Of a stretch of DNA of 64,000 nt, positions 18,216 to 26,649 are shown in pieces; the first letter of the stretch is position 1, and every line of letters begins with the position of its first letter. Position numbers and translations under genes: made by a program. The stretch is taken from contig NZ_CP093338.1 in the NCBI RefSeq assembly GCF_022637395.1, positions 372,001 to 436,000 on the forward strand. Reading direction: 5' to 3'. Source of the DNA: Shinella sp. H4-D48. GTDB taxonomy: Bacteria > Pseudomonadota > Alphaproteobacteria > Rhizobiales > Rhizobiaceae. The notes below the pieces were generated by a model. It had not been told where the DNA came from. It saw nothing but the letters and a program-made list of their open reading frames with translations, and searched no databases.

Positions 18216-18219
18216 GATT

Positions 18220-18912
18220 TTAGGGTCTCCTGCTACCCGCATCCTCGGGCAGCGCATCGCGAGCGACACGCAGTGTTCGCCAGACATGTTCATCCATGAT
18301 GGCGGCGAGAGCGTCGATATCCTTGGCGGCAATCAGATCCGCCATCTGCCTGTGTTCTGAATAGCTTTGATCGCCGGGCTGGCCATAGGCCACGCTGAGA
18401 GAGCTTCGGATCGCGCCGAGCTGGCCTTCCGCGACGGCATAGGCATCCCTGATCAGCCGATTACCGCAAAGAACGAAGAAGGCCCGATGAAATTCGGCGT
18501 CGGCGCGGGCATAGGCGAACTGGTCGCCGGCCTCGAGTGCCGCGGTCATTGCAGCGACAGCCGACTGTATCGTGCCGGTGAGTTCGCGATGATTGCGCGT
18601 CATCGACAGCCGCAATGCCTGCATCTCAAGCATCAACCGGTATTCACAAAGGATTTCCACGTCCGCAAGAGTCGGGGAGAACACGAAGCTCCCGCGCTTG
18701 GGGCGCACGATCACCAGCCCGGACTGCTGAAGCTGCAGGAGAGCATCGCGTATCGGCGTCCGGCTCACCCCGAACGTCTCGGCAAGCTTGTCTTCCGAGA
18801 TATTCTCGCCAAGCCCGAAATGCCCGTCGATGATGGCCTCTCGCAGTCGCTCCACCACCATCTGCGCGATGGATTGCGGCTGTTTGATCCGTAATTGGCG
18901 CGTGCCTCCCAA
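18220..18912 (-). CDS. GntR-family regulator (FadR/FCD subgroup)
   Basis: 230 residues: winged helix at about 15-80 (LAETFGVSRTPIRDALLQL) and an all-helical FCD ligand domain at about 90-220. The start is TTG at 18912, supported by AGGAGG six bases upstream; no better start lies near. As the first gene of the eight-gene TRAP/aldolase operon it most likely represses its own operon and is released by a pathway acid. A palindrome typical of this subgroup lies 28 bases upstream. Confidence 0.83.
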   Translation of the reverse strand: MGGTRQLRIKQPQSIAQMVVERLREAIIDGHFGLGENISEDKLAETFGVSRTPIRDALLQLQQSGLVIVRPKRGSFVFSPTLADVEILCEYRLMLEMQALRLSMTRNHRELTGTIQSAVAAMTAALEAGDQFAYARADAEFHRAFFVLCGNRLIRDAYAVAEGQLGAIRSSLSVAYGQPGDQSYSEHRQMADLIAAKDIDALAAIMDEHVWRTLRVARDALPEDAGSRRP

Positions 18913-18940
18913 CCGTGACCTCCTCCTGCCCGGTTCATGT

Positions 18941-18953
18941 TATGTGTTACATA
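18941..18953. promoter_or_regulatory. Candidate GntR operator upstream of the TRAP operon
   Basis: Inverted repeat TATGT-GTT-ACATA in an AT-richer stretch 28 bases before the regulator start. It resembles the GT...AC half-sites of FCD-subgroup GntR proteins. The remaining gap up to 19129 shows no gene; it should hold the operon promoter, for which I see no sure -35/-10. Confidence 0.45.
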
Positions 18954-19129
18954 CAACAAAAAGTGCGCACGCGTAAACAGCCAAAATTCTGCGACGCGAG
19001 GGATCGGTTAGCGAAATTGATTTTCGTGCAGGAGATCGCGTTCGTTGCCCTGTCTACACGACAAGAAAACTAAAGAAGTCAGACCGAAGCGACCTCAATC
19101 CAGGCATCAGCGGGAATGTCCGGACACAG

Positions 19130-19164
19130 AAAAATGGCCCGGAGCTTTCTATAAGCACCGGGCC
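19130..19164 (-). terminator. Rho-independent terminator of the kinase/aldolase operon
   Basis: Stem GGCCCGG-A-GCTT / AAGC-A-CCGGGCC (19136-19164) with loop TCTAT, followed on the minus strand by a TTTTT run (19130-19135). It lies 32 bases after the stop of the class II aldolase gene and ends the operon that starts at 29183. Confidence 0.85.
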
Positions 19165-19196
19165 ACCGAGCGGTTCTGACTATTTGGGCAACCGCC

Positions 19197-19865
19197 TCAG
19201 GCAGCCTTGCCACCCGTCTTGCCGTCCTGGAGGCCGTAGGTGGCGAAGCCCTGAAGCACGCCCACGATTTCTTCGTCGGGCAGGATCATCGGGCCGCCGA
19301 TAAGCAGCGTATGGTAGTACTGCTTTGAAAGCGTTTCGAGTTCGACGGCTGCCCACATCGCCTTTTCCAGCGTCGCGCCGGTGGCGATCATGCCATGGTT
19401 CGCCATCAGGCAGGCGGAGCGGCCTTCCATCGCCCGGATGACACTGTCCGAAAGCGCCTTCGTACCATACCGGGCATAGTCGGCGATCCTGACGTCCGGG
19501 CCGCCGAACGCCGCGATCATGTAGTGGCATGCCGGGATCGGTTTGCCCGCCATGGCAAGGATCGTCGCGTAGGTGGAATGCGTGTGCACCACAGCGCCGA
19601 CATCCGGCCTCGCCTTCATGATATCAAGATGAAACGGCCATTCGACGGACGGCTTTTTCGGGCCGTCATAGTCCCCGTTTCCGGCGAGTGGAAGCGACGC
19701 AATCATGTCTGGCTGCATCGTATCGTAGGGAATGCCGGAAGGCGTGATCAGCATGCGGTCGCCGAAGCGCACGCTGATATTGCCGGACGTGCCCTGATTG
19801 AGCCCGGACGCGTTCATGCCGCGGCAATGGTCGATGATCGATTGACGAATGGAAAGTTCTGTCAT
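19197..19865 (-). CDS. Class II aldolase/adducin-family protein (fuculose-phosphate aldolase-like)
   Basis: Zinc-dependent aldolase, 222 residues. Visible features: the phosphate-binding GNISVRF and ITPSGIPYD, the catalytic Glu in SVEWPFH near 76, the metal ligands HTHS near 95 and NHGMIATG near 154. It would split a phosphorylated sugar to dihydroxyacetone phosphate (or glycolaldehyde phosphate) plus an aldehyde, or decarboxylate a 3-keto sugar-acid phosphate as OtnC proteins do. It is last in the operon, after a kinase and a dehydrogenase, consistent with final cleavage. Confidence 0.8.
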   Translation of the reverse strand: MTELSIRQSIIDHCRGMNASGLNQGTSGNISVRFGDRMLITPSGIPYDTMQPDMIASLPLAGNGDYDGPKKPSVEWPFHLDIMKARPDVGAVVHTHSTYATILAMAGKPIPACHYMIAAFGGPDVRIADYARYGTKALSDSVIRAMEGRSACLMANHGMIATGATLEKAMWAAVELETLSKQYYHTLLIGGPMILPDEEIVGVLQGFATYGLQDGKTGGKAA

Positions 19866-19873
19866 GGGAGGCC

Positions 19874-20914
19874 TCAGCAGGGATTGACCGGCGGCTGACC
19901 GGCGATATAGCGACGCACCTCGTCGGCCGCCATCTCGGCAGCATATGTCACGGTACGCACGGATGCACCGGCAATATGCGGCGTGAGCGTGACATTGGGC
20001 AACTGCAACAGCGGCCAGTCGGCCGGCACCGGCTCGACCGCGAAGGTCTCCAGCATGGCGCCGCCAAGATGGCCGCTGGTCAGCGCCTCATAGAGCGCAT
20101 CATAGTCGCAGAGTGGCCCGCGCGCCGTATTCACAAACAGGGCGCCCGGCTTCATTTGCGCAAAGGCATCCGCGTTCATCATGTTGCGCGTCTCCTCCGA
20201 AACGCGCGGATGCAGCGTCACCACATCCGCGCGCGACAGCAGCGTGTCCAGCGAGACATGCTCGACGCCCGCATTATGATCGTCGGCGGAGAGCTGGACA
20301 TAGGGATCACAGACCAGAACCTTCGTTCCAAAGGCCCTGAGCAGCCGCACGACCTTCGTGCCGATATTGCCGTAACCGATGACGCCCACGGTCAGCTCGG
20401 AGAGTTCACGCCCCGTTACGTCCGCGCGGTAGAGTTCGCCGCGCCATTCCCCCTTTCGAAGCGACTCGTGGCCACTGCGAATGAGTCGCGTCTCGGCGAG
20501 GATTGCGCCGATGGTGAATTCAGCGACAGCGCTGGAATTGCGGCCGGGTGTATTGACAACCGTAACGCCGGCCTCACGTGCCGCGCTCATGTCGATGTTA
20601 ACAGGGCCACCGCGGGAGACGGCGACGAACTTTAGACCAGGCATACGTTCGAACATGGCATGCGAAAGGGGCGCCAGCTGCGTGATGAAGATTTCAGCGT
20701 CGCCGATAAAATCCACGATCTGGTCGGCTGAGCCCAGATATTCCTTGAGCCCGTCCATGCCCGCGACCTCATAACCGTGCTCCATCGGAACGTCCGGCCA
20801 GGGAAGCTCGAGCAGCCTGATGTCGTGGCCGTCGCCACAGGCTTCCACGAGCTTTTCCTGAAAGACCTGCGGGAGCATGAAACGGTCACCCGCGATGGCT
20901 ATCTTCTTCGTCAT
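19874..20914 (-). CDS. D-isomer-specific 2-hydroxyacid dehydrogenase family protein
   Basis: 346 residues. The NAD-binding Rossmann domain contains VGVIGYGNIGTKVVRL near 160; the catalytic set appears as NTARGP (Arg), a Glu in the EPVP region and LTPHIAG (His). The long N-terminal part is unusual for phosphoglycerate dehydrogenases but normal for sugar-acid dehydrogenase relatives. It overlaps the kinase by four bases and precedes the aldolase, so it may oxidise the phosphorylated sugar acid made upstream. Exact substrate unknown. Confidence 0.78.
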   Translation of the reverse strand: MTKKIAIAGDRFMLPQVFQEKLVEACGDGHDIRLLELPWPDVPMEHGYEVAGMDGLKEYLGSADQIVDFIGDAEIFITQLAPLSHAMFERMPGLKFVAVSRGGPVNIDMSAAREAGVTVVNTPGRNSSAVAEFTIGAILAETRLIRSGHESLRKGEWRGELYRADVTGRELSELTVGVIGYGNIGTKVVRLLRAFGTKVLVCDPYVQLSADDHNAGVEHVSLDTLLSRADVVTLHPRVSEETRNMMNADAFAQMKPGALFVNTARGPLCDYDALYEALTSGHLGGAMLETFAVEPVPADWPLLQLPNVTLTPHIAGASVRTVTYAAEMAADEVRRYIAGQPPVNPC

Positions 20915-22470
20915 TGAACCTTATCCTGTTTTTTGGTCATCGTCTCCCAGACTGGCCGAAGCGCCTCACGCGAATGGCGATAGGCGGGAAACACCGAATC
21001 GAAATATCGGGAAAGCTTTTGGTCGGCGGGTTCGGCCGGCCGCTGGCAGGGCGTCACCCATTCCTTAATGCATTCCGCCATCGATCCGTAAAGGCCAAGC
21101 GAGACTGCAGCGATCATCGCGGCACCCGCCGCGCCCGCCTCCTCCCGCTCGCTGGTCTGGATGCTGGCGCCCAGCGCACCGCCGAGGATGCGGCGAAGCG
21201 AGGCGCTACGTGCGGCCCCGCCTGTCAGCCGCACGCGTTGTGGCAACGGCCCCATGGCGAGGTAGCAATCGCGCGAGGCAAGCGCCAGGCCGTCAAAGAC
21301 GGCGCGCACCATGTCCGGGAAGCCGCTCGAAACGGTGAGTCCGATGAAGGACGCCCGCGCCGCCGCATCGACGAACGGCCCCCTCTCACCGGCTTCCGAT
21401 ATGTAGGGATGGAAGATCGGCGGCCGGTCGTTCGCCTCGGCGAGCCACACCTCCATCTGCGCCAGAAGTTCCGCCTTCGTCTTCTCGACCCCCATGCCTT
21501 TAAGCAGCCCGCCCGCCACCGACAGTATCCAGTCGATATTGAGGGTCGCGGCCATGTTGGATTGCATCTGCGCGTAGACACAGGGGATCGGCATGCACAT
21601 CGTGTAGCCGGTCAGGTCATCGTTGAGCCGTACATCGTCAGGGCTCGTCGCAAGACGCATGTGCATGCCGGTCGAACCGATGATCGAGCAGCCCGTATCG
21701 GTCCCGGGATCATAGAGGCCGGCGCCTAGCGACGTACAGACCACGTCGACATAGCCGAGCACGACGGGCGTGCCGGCGACGAGGCCGGTCAGCGCAGCTG
21801 CGCTTTCCGACAGGCCGTGATGTGTCACTGCGCCATCGACGATTTCGGGCAGGAGGTGGTCCTGTCCCTGCAGGCCGAGGATATCGATCACCGTCTGAGA
21901 GTAGGCCCGCTTGCGAAAGTCTCCGAAGGTGAAGCAGGCTTCCGACGGATCCGTCGCGCGTATTCCCGTCAGCTTGAAATAGAGCCAATCCTTACAGTGG
22001 AAGGCTGTCACCGCCCCCTCTAGCATTTCCGGCGCCTCGTCCAGCATCCAGCGGATCTGCGACCCCTGCTGGCAGGCGGCAAGCCCTGAGCCGGTATGGC
22101 TGAAACGCTCGGCGTCTCCACCCTCCAGGCGAAGCCGCGAGACGGTGTCTCCCGCCCGCGCGTCGAGCCAGAGCCATCCCTTGCCGACGGGATCGCCCGC
22201 CTTGTCGATGAGCCATGTCCCATCCCCCTGCCCGGTCACGGCGATGGCTGCGACGCGCGCGCCGAGGTTTTCGACCTTGCCCGCAAGCTCCGAAAGCGTG
22301 CGGGCGGTGTCCGCCCAGGTCCGCGCCATGTCCTGGACCGCCCCCGTCCGCCCCACGGTCTCGTAGCCGTTGGGAACCGCCGCCGCCGCGATCTGTCGGC
22401 CCTTCAAATCGAAGGCGACCGACTTGATGACGGACGTCCCGGCATCTATGCCGATCAAGATATCACGCAT
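20911..22470 (-). CDS. FGGY-family carbohydrate kinase, erythritol-kinase-like
   Basis: 519 residues. It opens with GIDAGTSVIKSVAFDLKGRQ, very close to what I recall for EryA erythritol kinases, and keeps HPYISEAGERGPF and LTGGAARS near 400-430, plus the C-terminal GAAGAAMIAAVSLG. The ATG at 22470 lies 1 base past the ATPase stop; an earlier in-frame start would intrude on that gene. It phosphorylates a polyol or short sugar after ABC import. The other ery genes (eryB, eryC, eryD) are absent, and a dehydrogenase and aldolase follow instead, so the substrate may be a related tetritol/pentitol or keto-sugar rather than erythritol. Confidence 0.8.
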   Translation of the reverse strand: MRDILIGIDAGTSVIKSVAFDLKGRQIAAAAVPNGYETVGRTGAVQDMARTWADTARTLSELAGKVENLGARVAAIAVTGQGDGTWLIDKAGDPVGKGWLWLDARAGDTVSRLRLEGGDAERFSHTGSGLAACQQGSQIRWMLDEAPEMLEGAVTAFHCKDWLYFKLTGIRATDPSEACFTFGDFRKRAYSQTVIDILGLQGQDHLLPEIVDGAVTHHGLSESAAALTGLVAGTPVVLGYVDVVCTSLGAGLYDPGTDTGCSIIGSTGMHMRLATSPDDVRLNDDLTGYTMCMPIPCVYAQMQSNMAATLNIDWILSVAGGLLKGMGVEKTKAELLAQMEVWLAEANDRPPIFHPYISEAGERGPFVDAAARASFIGLTVSSGFPDMVRAVFDGLALASRDCYLAMGPLPQRVRLTGGAARSASLRRILGGALGASIQTSEREEAGAAGAAMIAAVSLGLYGSMAECIKEWVTPCQRPAEPADQKLSRYFDSVFPAYRHSREALRPVWETMTKKQDKVQ

Positions 22471-22471
22471 G

Positions 22472-23596
22472 TCAGGCAAGCTCCGGGCCGTGGCTGACCG
22501 CGACGCCGCTCTCGCCGTCGAAGACATGCAGGTTGTGCGGATCTAGCTTCAACGCGATCATGTCGCCCAGACCAAGACGCACGCGGTCGTGCTCGACGAG
22601 AACCATCGTTCCGCCGGCAAAATCCGCGGCAATATGCGTCTGGTCTCCGAGCCACTGGCTGACCGATACTCTGGCAGGTACGCCGCCATCCTCGCGCCGA
22701 ACCGCATAGGGCCTGATGCCGAGCGACACCTTCTTGCGATTGCGCAGCTCGGCAAGAACGGCAGGAGAGAAATCCGATACCGCATATTCGAGCCGCACCC
22801 CCTCGTTGAGGCCGAACACCATCGTGTCACCACTTACCGTGACGGTGGCGTCGAACACGTTCATGGGCGGTTCGCCGACGAAGGTGCCGGTGAAGAGGTT
22901 CGCCGGCCGCTCCTTGATCATCTGCGGCGTGTCGAACTGCTGCAGCACCCCGCCCTCCATGACGGCGATGCGGTCCGCCAGCGCATTGGCTTCCGTCTGG
23001 TCATGCGTCACGAGGATGGCAGTCAGGCCCTTTTCCTTGATATAATGCTTGATGCGGCCGCGCAGGATGGCACGCAGCTGTGGCTCAAGCTGGCCCATCG
23101 GTTCATCGAGCAGATGCAGGTCGGCATCGCGGATCAGGGCGCGCCCGAGCGAGGCGCGTTGCTGCTGGCCGCCAGAGATCGAACTCGGGTAACGGCCGAG
23201 GATATCCTCGATCTCCAGAAGCTTTGCGATATAGGCAACTTTCTCATCGACCAGGCTCTGCGGCAGCTTGGAAGCCTTGAGCGCAAACGCGATGTTTTCG
23301 CGCACTGTCAGCGGTGGATAGAGCGAATAGCCTTCGAAGGCCATCGCGACGTTGCGTTTGACCGGTGCGAAGGTATGGACCTCCCGGCCCGCAAGCGAAA
23401 TCTGTCCGCGCGAGACGGCCTCAAAACCGGCAATCATACGCAGAGTCGAGGTTTTTCCGCAGCCGGACGAGCCAAGCAATGCGACGATCTCGCCCTTCGC
23501 AATCTCCATCGACAGCTGCTTGACGGCGTGAACACCGTGATCGACCGGCCCATAGAACTTGTCGACGCCCTTGATCTGAAGTCCCGCGCCGCTCAT
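22472..23596 (-). CDS. Sugar/polyol ABC transporter ATPase, canonical partner (MalK type)
   Basis: 374 residues: nucleotide-binding domain (about 1-240) and a C-terminal TOBE/OB regulatory domain. Walker A GSSGCGKTS, signature ISGGQQQRASLGR, Walker B HLLDEPMGQLE and H-loop VTHDQTEA are all functional in form, although the D-loop has LE instead of LD. It overlaps the second ATPase by four bases. It pairs with the degenerate ATPase at 23593-24711 as in GlpS/GlpT-like polyol importers. Confidence 0.85.
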   Translation of the reverse strand: MSGAGLQIKGVDKFYGPVDHGVHAVKQLSMEIAKGEIVALLGSSGCGKTSTLRMIAGFEAVSRGQISLAGREVHTFAPVKRNVAMAFEGYSLYPPLTVRENIAFALKASKLPQSLVDEKVAYIAKLLEIEDILGRYPSSISGGQQQRASLGRALIRDADLHLLDEPMGQLEPQLRAILRGRIKHYIKEKGLTAILVTHDQTEANALADRIAVMEGGVLQQFDTPQMIKERPANLFTGTFVGEPPMNVFDATVTVSGDTMVFGLNEGVRLEYAVSDFSPAVLAELRNRKKVSLGIRPYAVRREDGGVPARVSVSQWLGDQTHIAADFAGGTMVLVEHDRVRLGLGDMIALKLDPHNLHVFDGESGVAVSHGPELA

Positions 23597-24711
23597 GCCG
23601 CTTCTCCCTGCGTACCCGTATGGCTGCCATGCCGGGCGATCAGCGCGCCCGTCTGCTTGTCGAAGAGGAAGGCATTGGCACCGTCGACCGCAATATGCGC
23701 GGACCCGGACGCTGGGCCCGGCGTTCCCGCCGGCCGCGACACGAGGATTTCCCGGCCGCGCACGGTCAGGGCGAGCGTCACGGTCTTCTCGTTGAGCGGC
23801 GTTTCCGCCTCGACCGTAACGGGAATGGCGCCCGGCGTTCCCGCCGGCACGAAGCTTAGCGCTTCGGGACGGAGCCCGAGCACGCAGGCCTTGCCAGCAG
23901 CGTTCGCGGGAATTCCGGGTAGCACGATCCGCACATCGGAAAGCAAGACTGACACGCCGTCCGCCTCCGCGTTGGGCTTGACGTCGAGCAGATTGATGGT
24001 CGGATCGCCGAAGAGGCGGGCAATGTCGATATCCGCCGGTGCATTGTAGATGTCCTCGGGCGTGCCGATCTGGCGGATCCGGCCTTCCGACATCACGGCG
24101 ATGCGGTCGCCGAGCGCCATCGCCTCTTTGTAGTCCTGGGTCACATAGACGACTGTCGCTCCCTGCGCGGCCAGAACACGCGGCAGTTCAAGCCGCATCT
24201 CGAAGCGAAGCTTCGCGTCGACGTTCCTGAGGGGATCGTCGAGCAGCAACAGCGGCGGCGAGCCGGCAAGCGCCCGGGCCAGTGCCGTGCGCTGCTTCTG
24301 GCCATTGGAGAGCGCCTTTGGCCGGTGCGTCAACACGTGGTCTATCTTGAGAAGCTTTGCCACGCGGTGGACGCCGGCCTTGATTGTATCCGCCGAGGAG
24401 CGCTTCGCCTCGAGCGGCGTCGCAATGTTCTCGAAGGCGTCCATGTGCGGGAAGAGCGCGAAGTTCTGGAAGGCCATGCCGATGCCGCGATGCTCGGCAT
24501 CGACATCGGTCATATCCTCGCCGCCGATCAGGATGCGGCCCTCTTCGGCGTCGATGACACCGGCGATCAGCCGCAGGAGGACCGACTTGCCGGCGCCCGA
24601 CGGGCCAAACAGTACAAGCGTCTCGCCATCCTTTACGTCAAGCGACAGGTGGTCGAGCACGGTGTGATTCTTGTAGCGCTTGACGATGTTTTCGAGTTGA
24701 AGCGTGGTCAT
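23593..24711 (-). CDS. Sugar/polyol ABC transporter ATPase, noncanonical catalytic residues
   Basis: 372 residues, MalK-like with TOBE domain. Walker A GPSGAGKSVLLR is intact, but the signature is LSNGQKQR, Walker B reads LLLLDDPLRNVD (catalytic Glu replaced by Asp) and the H-loop is VTQDYKEA (His replaced by Gln). These changes were read directly from the codons. The transporter therefore appears to use an asymmetric ATPase heterodimer with one weakened catalytic site. It precedes and overlaps the canonical ATPase gene. Confidence 0.85.
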   Translation of the reverse strand: MTTLQLENIVKRYKNHTVLDHLSLDVKDGETLVLFGPSGAGKSVLLRLIAGVIDAEEGRILIGGEDMTDVDAEHRGIGMAFQNFALFPHMDAFENIATPLEAKRSSADTIKAGVHRVAKLLKIDHVLTHRPKALSNGQKQRTALARALAGSPPLLLLDDPLRNVDAKLRFEMRLELPRVLAAQGATVVYVTQDYKEAMALGDRIAVMSEGRIRQIGTPEDIYNAPADIDIARLFGDPTINLLDVKPNAEADGVSVLLSDVRIVLPGIPANAAGKACVLGLRPEALSFVPAGTPGAIPVTVEAETPLNEKTVTLALTVRGREILVSRPAGTPGPASGSAHIAVDGANAFLFDKQTGALIARHGSHTGTQGEAA

Positions 24712-24715
24712 GGCC

Positions 24716-25573
24716 TTACCCCTTCACCGCGCCGAGCGACAGGCCTTCGACGAGGTAGCGCTGGGCATAGAGTGCGAGTGCGAGCGTCGGCGTGACGGAC
24801 AGCACGATCGCGGCGGCGATCTGCCCATACTGGATGCCCGAAGAGGTAACGAAGGCGAGCGCGCCCACCGTCACGGGCTGCTTGTCGGCGGATGCCAGCA
24901 CCAGAGCGAAGACGAAGTTGTTCCAGGCGAAGATGAACGCGAGCAGGCCGGCGGCGGCAATGCCCGGGCCGGCGAGCGGCAGCGCTATCCGGCGGAAGGT
25001 CGCAAACCAGGAATGACCGGCGATGCGATAGGCATATTCCACGTCCGCCGAGATATCCTCGAAATAGCCGCGCACGATCCACAGGATCAGCGGCAGGCAG
25101 ATAAGCTGGTAGACCCAGATGAGGCCGATATAGGTGTTGGCAAGGCCGAGCCACTGGAAGTACTGCGTCAGCGGCAGCAGAACGAGAAGCGGCGGCGCGA
25201 AACGGAAGGACAGGAGCGTGAAGGCAATGTCTTCCGACCCCTTGAACTTGTGACGGGCAAAAGCATAGGCCGCGGGAACGCCGAGCACCAGCGCCAAAGC
25301 GACCGAGGTCACCGACAGGAAGACGGAATTGCCGAGGTTCTTCATGAATGCGATGTCGAGCGTACCGGCGGCCGATGTCAGCTTGCCGGTTATTAGTGCC
25401 GTGTAGTTCGACAGTGTCGGTTCGAAGATAACCTGCGGGGGAATGCGCAGGATCGTCTCGTTCGTCTGGAACGACATCAGGAAGATCCAGAAGATCGGGA
25501 ACATGAAGAAGATGACGACGAGCGTGAGCGCAAGGAGGCGCAGCGTCTTTTCGAGTGTGGAAGTCGTTTCCAT
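24716..25573 (-). CDS. Sugar/polyol ABC transporter permease (MalG type)
   Basis: 285 residues, six hydrophobic segments; the EAA loop is seen as EYAYRIAGHSWFATFRRIALP near 195. The ATG at 25573 gives a normal start (METTSTLEKTLRLLALT...); the open frame upstream is Ser/Pro-rich and lies inside the previous permease gene. Forms the membrane channel with the MalF-type permease 10 bases upstream. Confidence 0.84.
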   Translation of the reverse strand: METTSTLEKTLRLLALTLVVIFFMFPIFWIFLMSFQTNETILRIPPQVIFEPTLSNYTALITGKLTSAAGTLDIAFMKNLGNSVFLSVTSVALALVLGVPAAYAFARHKFKGSEDIAFTLLSFRFAPPLLVLLPLTQYFQWLGLANTYIGLIWVYQLICLPLILWIVRGYFEDISADVEYAYRIAGHSWFATFRRIALPLAGPGIAAAGLLAFIFAWNNFVFALVLASADKQPVTVGALAFVTSSGIQYGQIAAAIVLSVTPTLALALYAQRYLVEGLSLGAVKG

Positions 25574-25583
25574 GATCAGCGCC

Positions 25584-26507
25584 TCATGCCTCACCGCGCG
25601 CGCGTTCGCGCAGACGCAGCCAGTTTTTGATGAAGATGTTGGAGAGGATGTAGGTGATGGCCCAGAGGATGATGAGCAGGGCTGCCGAGCGCCCGACATT
25701 CGTCGACTGGAAGAAGTTCAGATACGCCTCGACCTGGAACACCGTCAGCGTGTTACCCGGGCCGCCCTGCGTCATCGCGTAGATGATGTCGAACTGCTGA
25801 ATGCTGTCGAGCAGGCGGAACAGCGTCGCCGTCAGGATATAGGGCGTCAGCATCGGCAGAGTGATGCGGAAGAAGACGAAGAGCCGCGGCACGCCATCGA
25901 GCGCGGCAGCCTCGAAGGGCTGGGTCGGCAGCGACCGCAGGCCGGCGAGCAGCAGGATCATGATGAAGGGCGTATAGACCCAGATGTCGACGAGTACGAC
26001 CGTCAGCAATGCCGTAGACGGCGAGGACGCCCAGCGGAAATCGTGCAAGCCGACGAGGCTTGCCAGATAGCTCAGGACACCAAAACCCGGGTTGGTCATC
26101 AGCTTCCACATCAGCGCGGCCAGCGCCGGCGCGATCATCAGCGGCAGGAGAAGCATGATCGAAATGAAATTGTTGACCGTAGACCGGCGCTGCAGGAGAA
26201 GCGCGATGCCCAGACCAAGCAGCAATTCCAGCACCACCGTGAAGCCGGCATAGAGCAAAGAAACCTTCAGCGTGTTCCAGAAAGCGGGATCGCTGAAGAA
26301 GTTGAGATAGTTCTCACCCCAGTTGAACTGCCGCGCCCAGGGCTGCGACAGTCGGTAGCGCTGGAACGAATAGACGACGGCCGTGAAGAACGGAATGAGG
26401 ATACCGATGCAGACCAGCAATGCGGGAAGGCTGAGCACATAGGGCAGCGCCTTCTTGCTGATCCGGAAGCCGGAGCGCCTGGATTCGGGTGTTGCCGGGG
26501 AAGCCAT
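25584..26507 (-). CDS. Sugar/polyol ABC transporter permease (MalF type)
   Basis: 307 residues with about six hydrophobic segments, and an EAA loop at EAAALDGVPRLFVFFRITLP near 200. First permease of the importer. It follows the binding-protein gene after a 142-base gap that contains a strong hairpin. Confidence 0.84.
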   Translation of the reverse strand: MASPATPESRRSGFRISKKALPYVLSLPALLVCIGILIPFFTAVVYSFQRYRLSQPWARQFNWGENYLNFFSDPAFWNTLKVSLLYAGFTVVLELLLGLGIALLLQRRSTVNNFISIMLLLPLMIAPALAALMWKLMTNPGFGVLSYLASLVGLHDFRWASSPSTALLTVVLVDIWVYTPFIMILLLAGLRSLPTQPFEAAALDGVPRLFVFFRITLPMLTPYILTATLFRLLDSIQQFDIIYAMTQGGPGNTLTVFQVEAYLNFFQSTNVGRSAALLIILWAITYILSNIFIKNWLRLRERARGEA

Positions 26508-26606
26508 GACAAGGTCTCGTTCAATAGGTCCGGCACCGCGTCGTTGTTCGCCGGGCCAAAAGCCCCGCGTTCGTTCTGCGCCGACCGGTTTTCATGTTCC
26601 TGTGGT

Positions 26607-26631
26607 GGAGCCCGGCATGTCGCCGGGCTCC
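26607..26631 (-). promoter_or_regulatory. Intercistronic hairpin after sugar-binding-protein gene
   Basis: Perfect 10-bp stem GGAGCCCGGC/GCCGGGCTCC with loop ATGTC, 18 bases past the binding-protein stop. No U-tract on the minus strand. Likely stabilises the upstream mRNA segment, raising binding protein over permease. Confidence 0.65.
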
Positions 26632-26649
26632 TGCGAGCAATGCGCGGTC

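Noticed and set aside
22589-24049. 486-codon plus-strand open frame
   Set aside because: Antisense to both ABC ATPase genes, which have Walker motifs in the minus frame.
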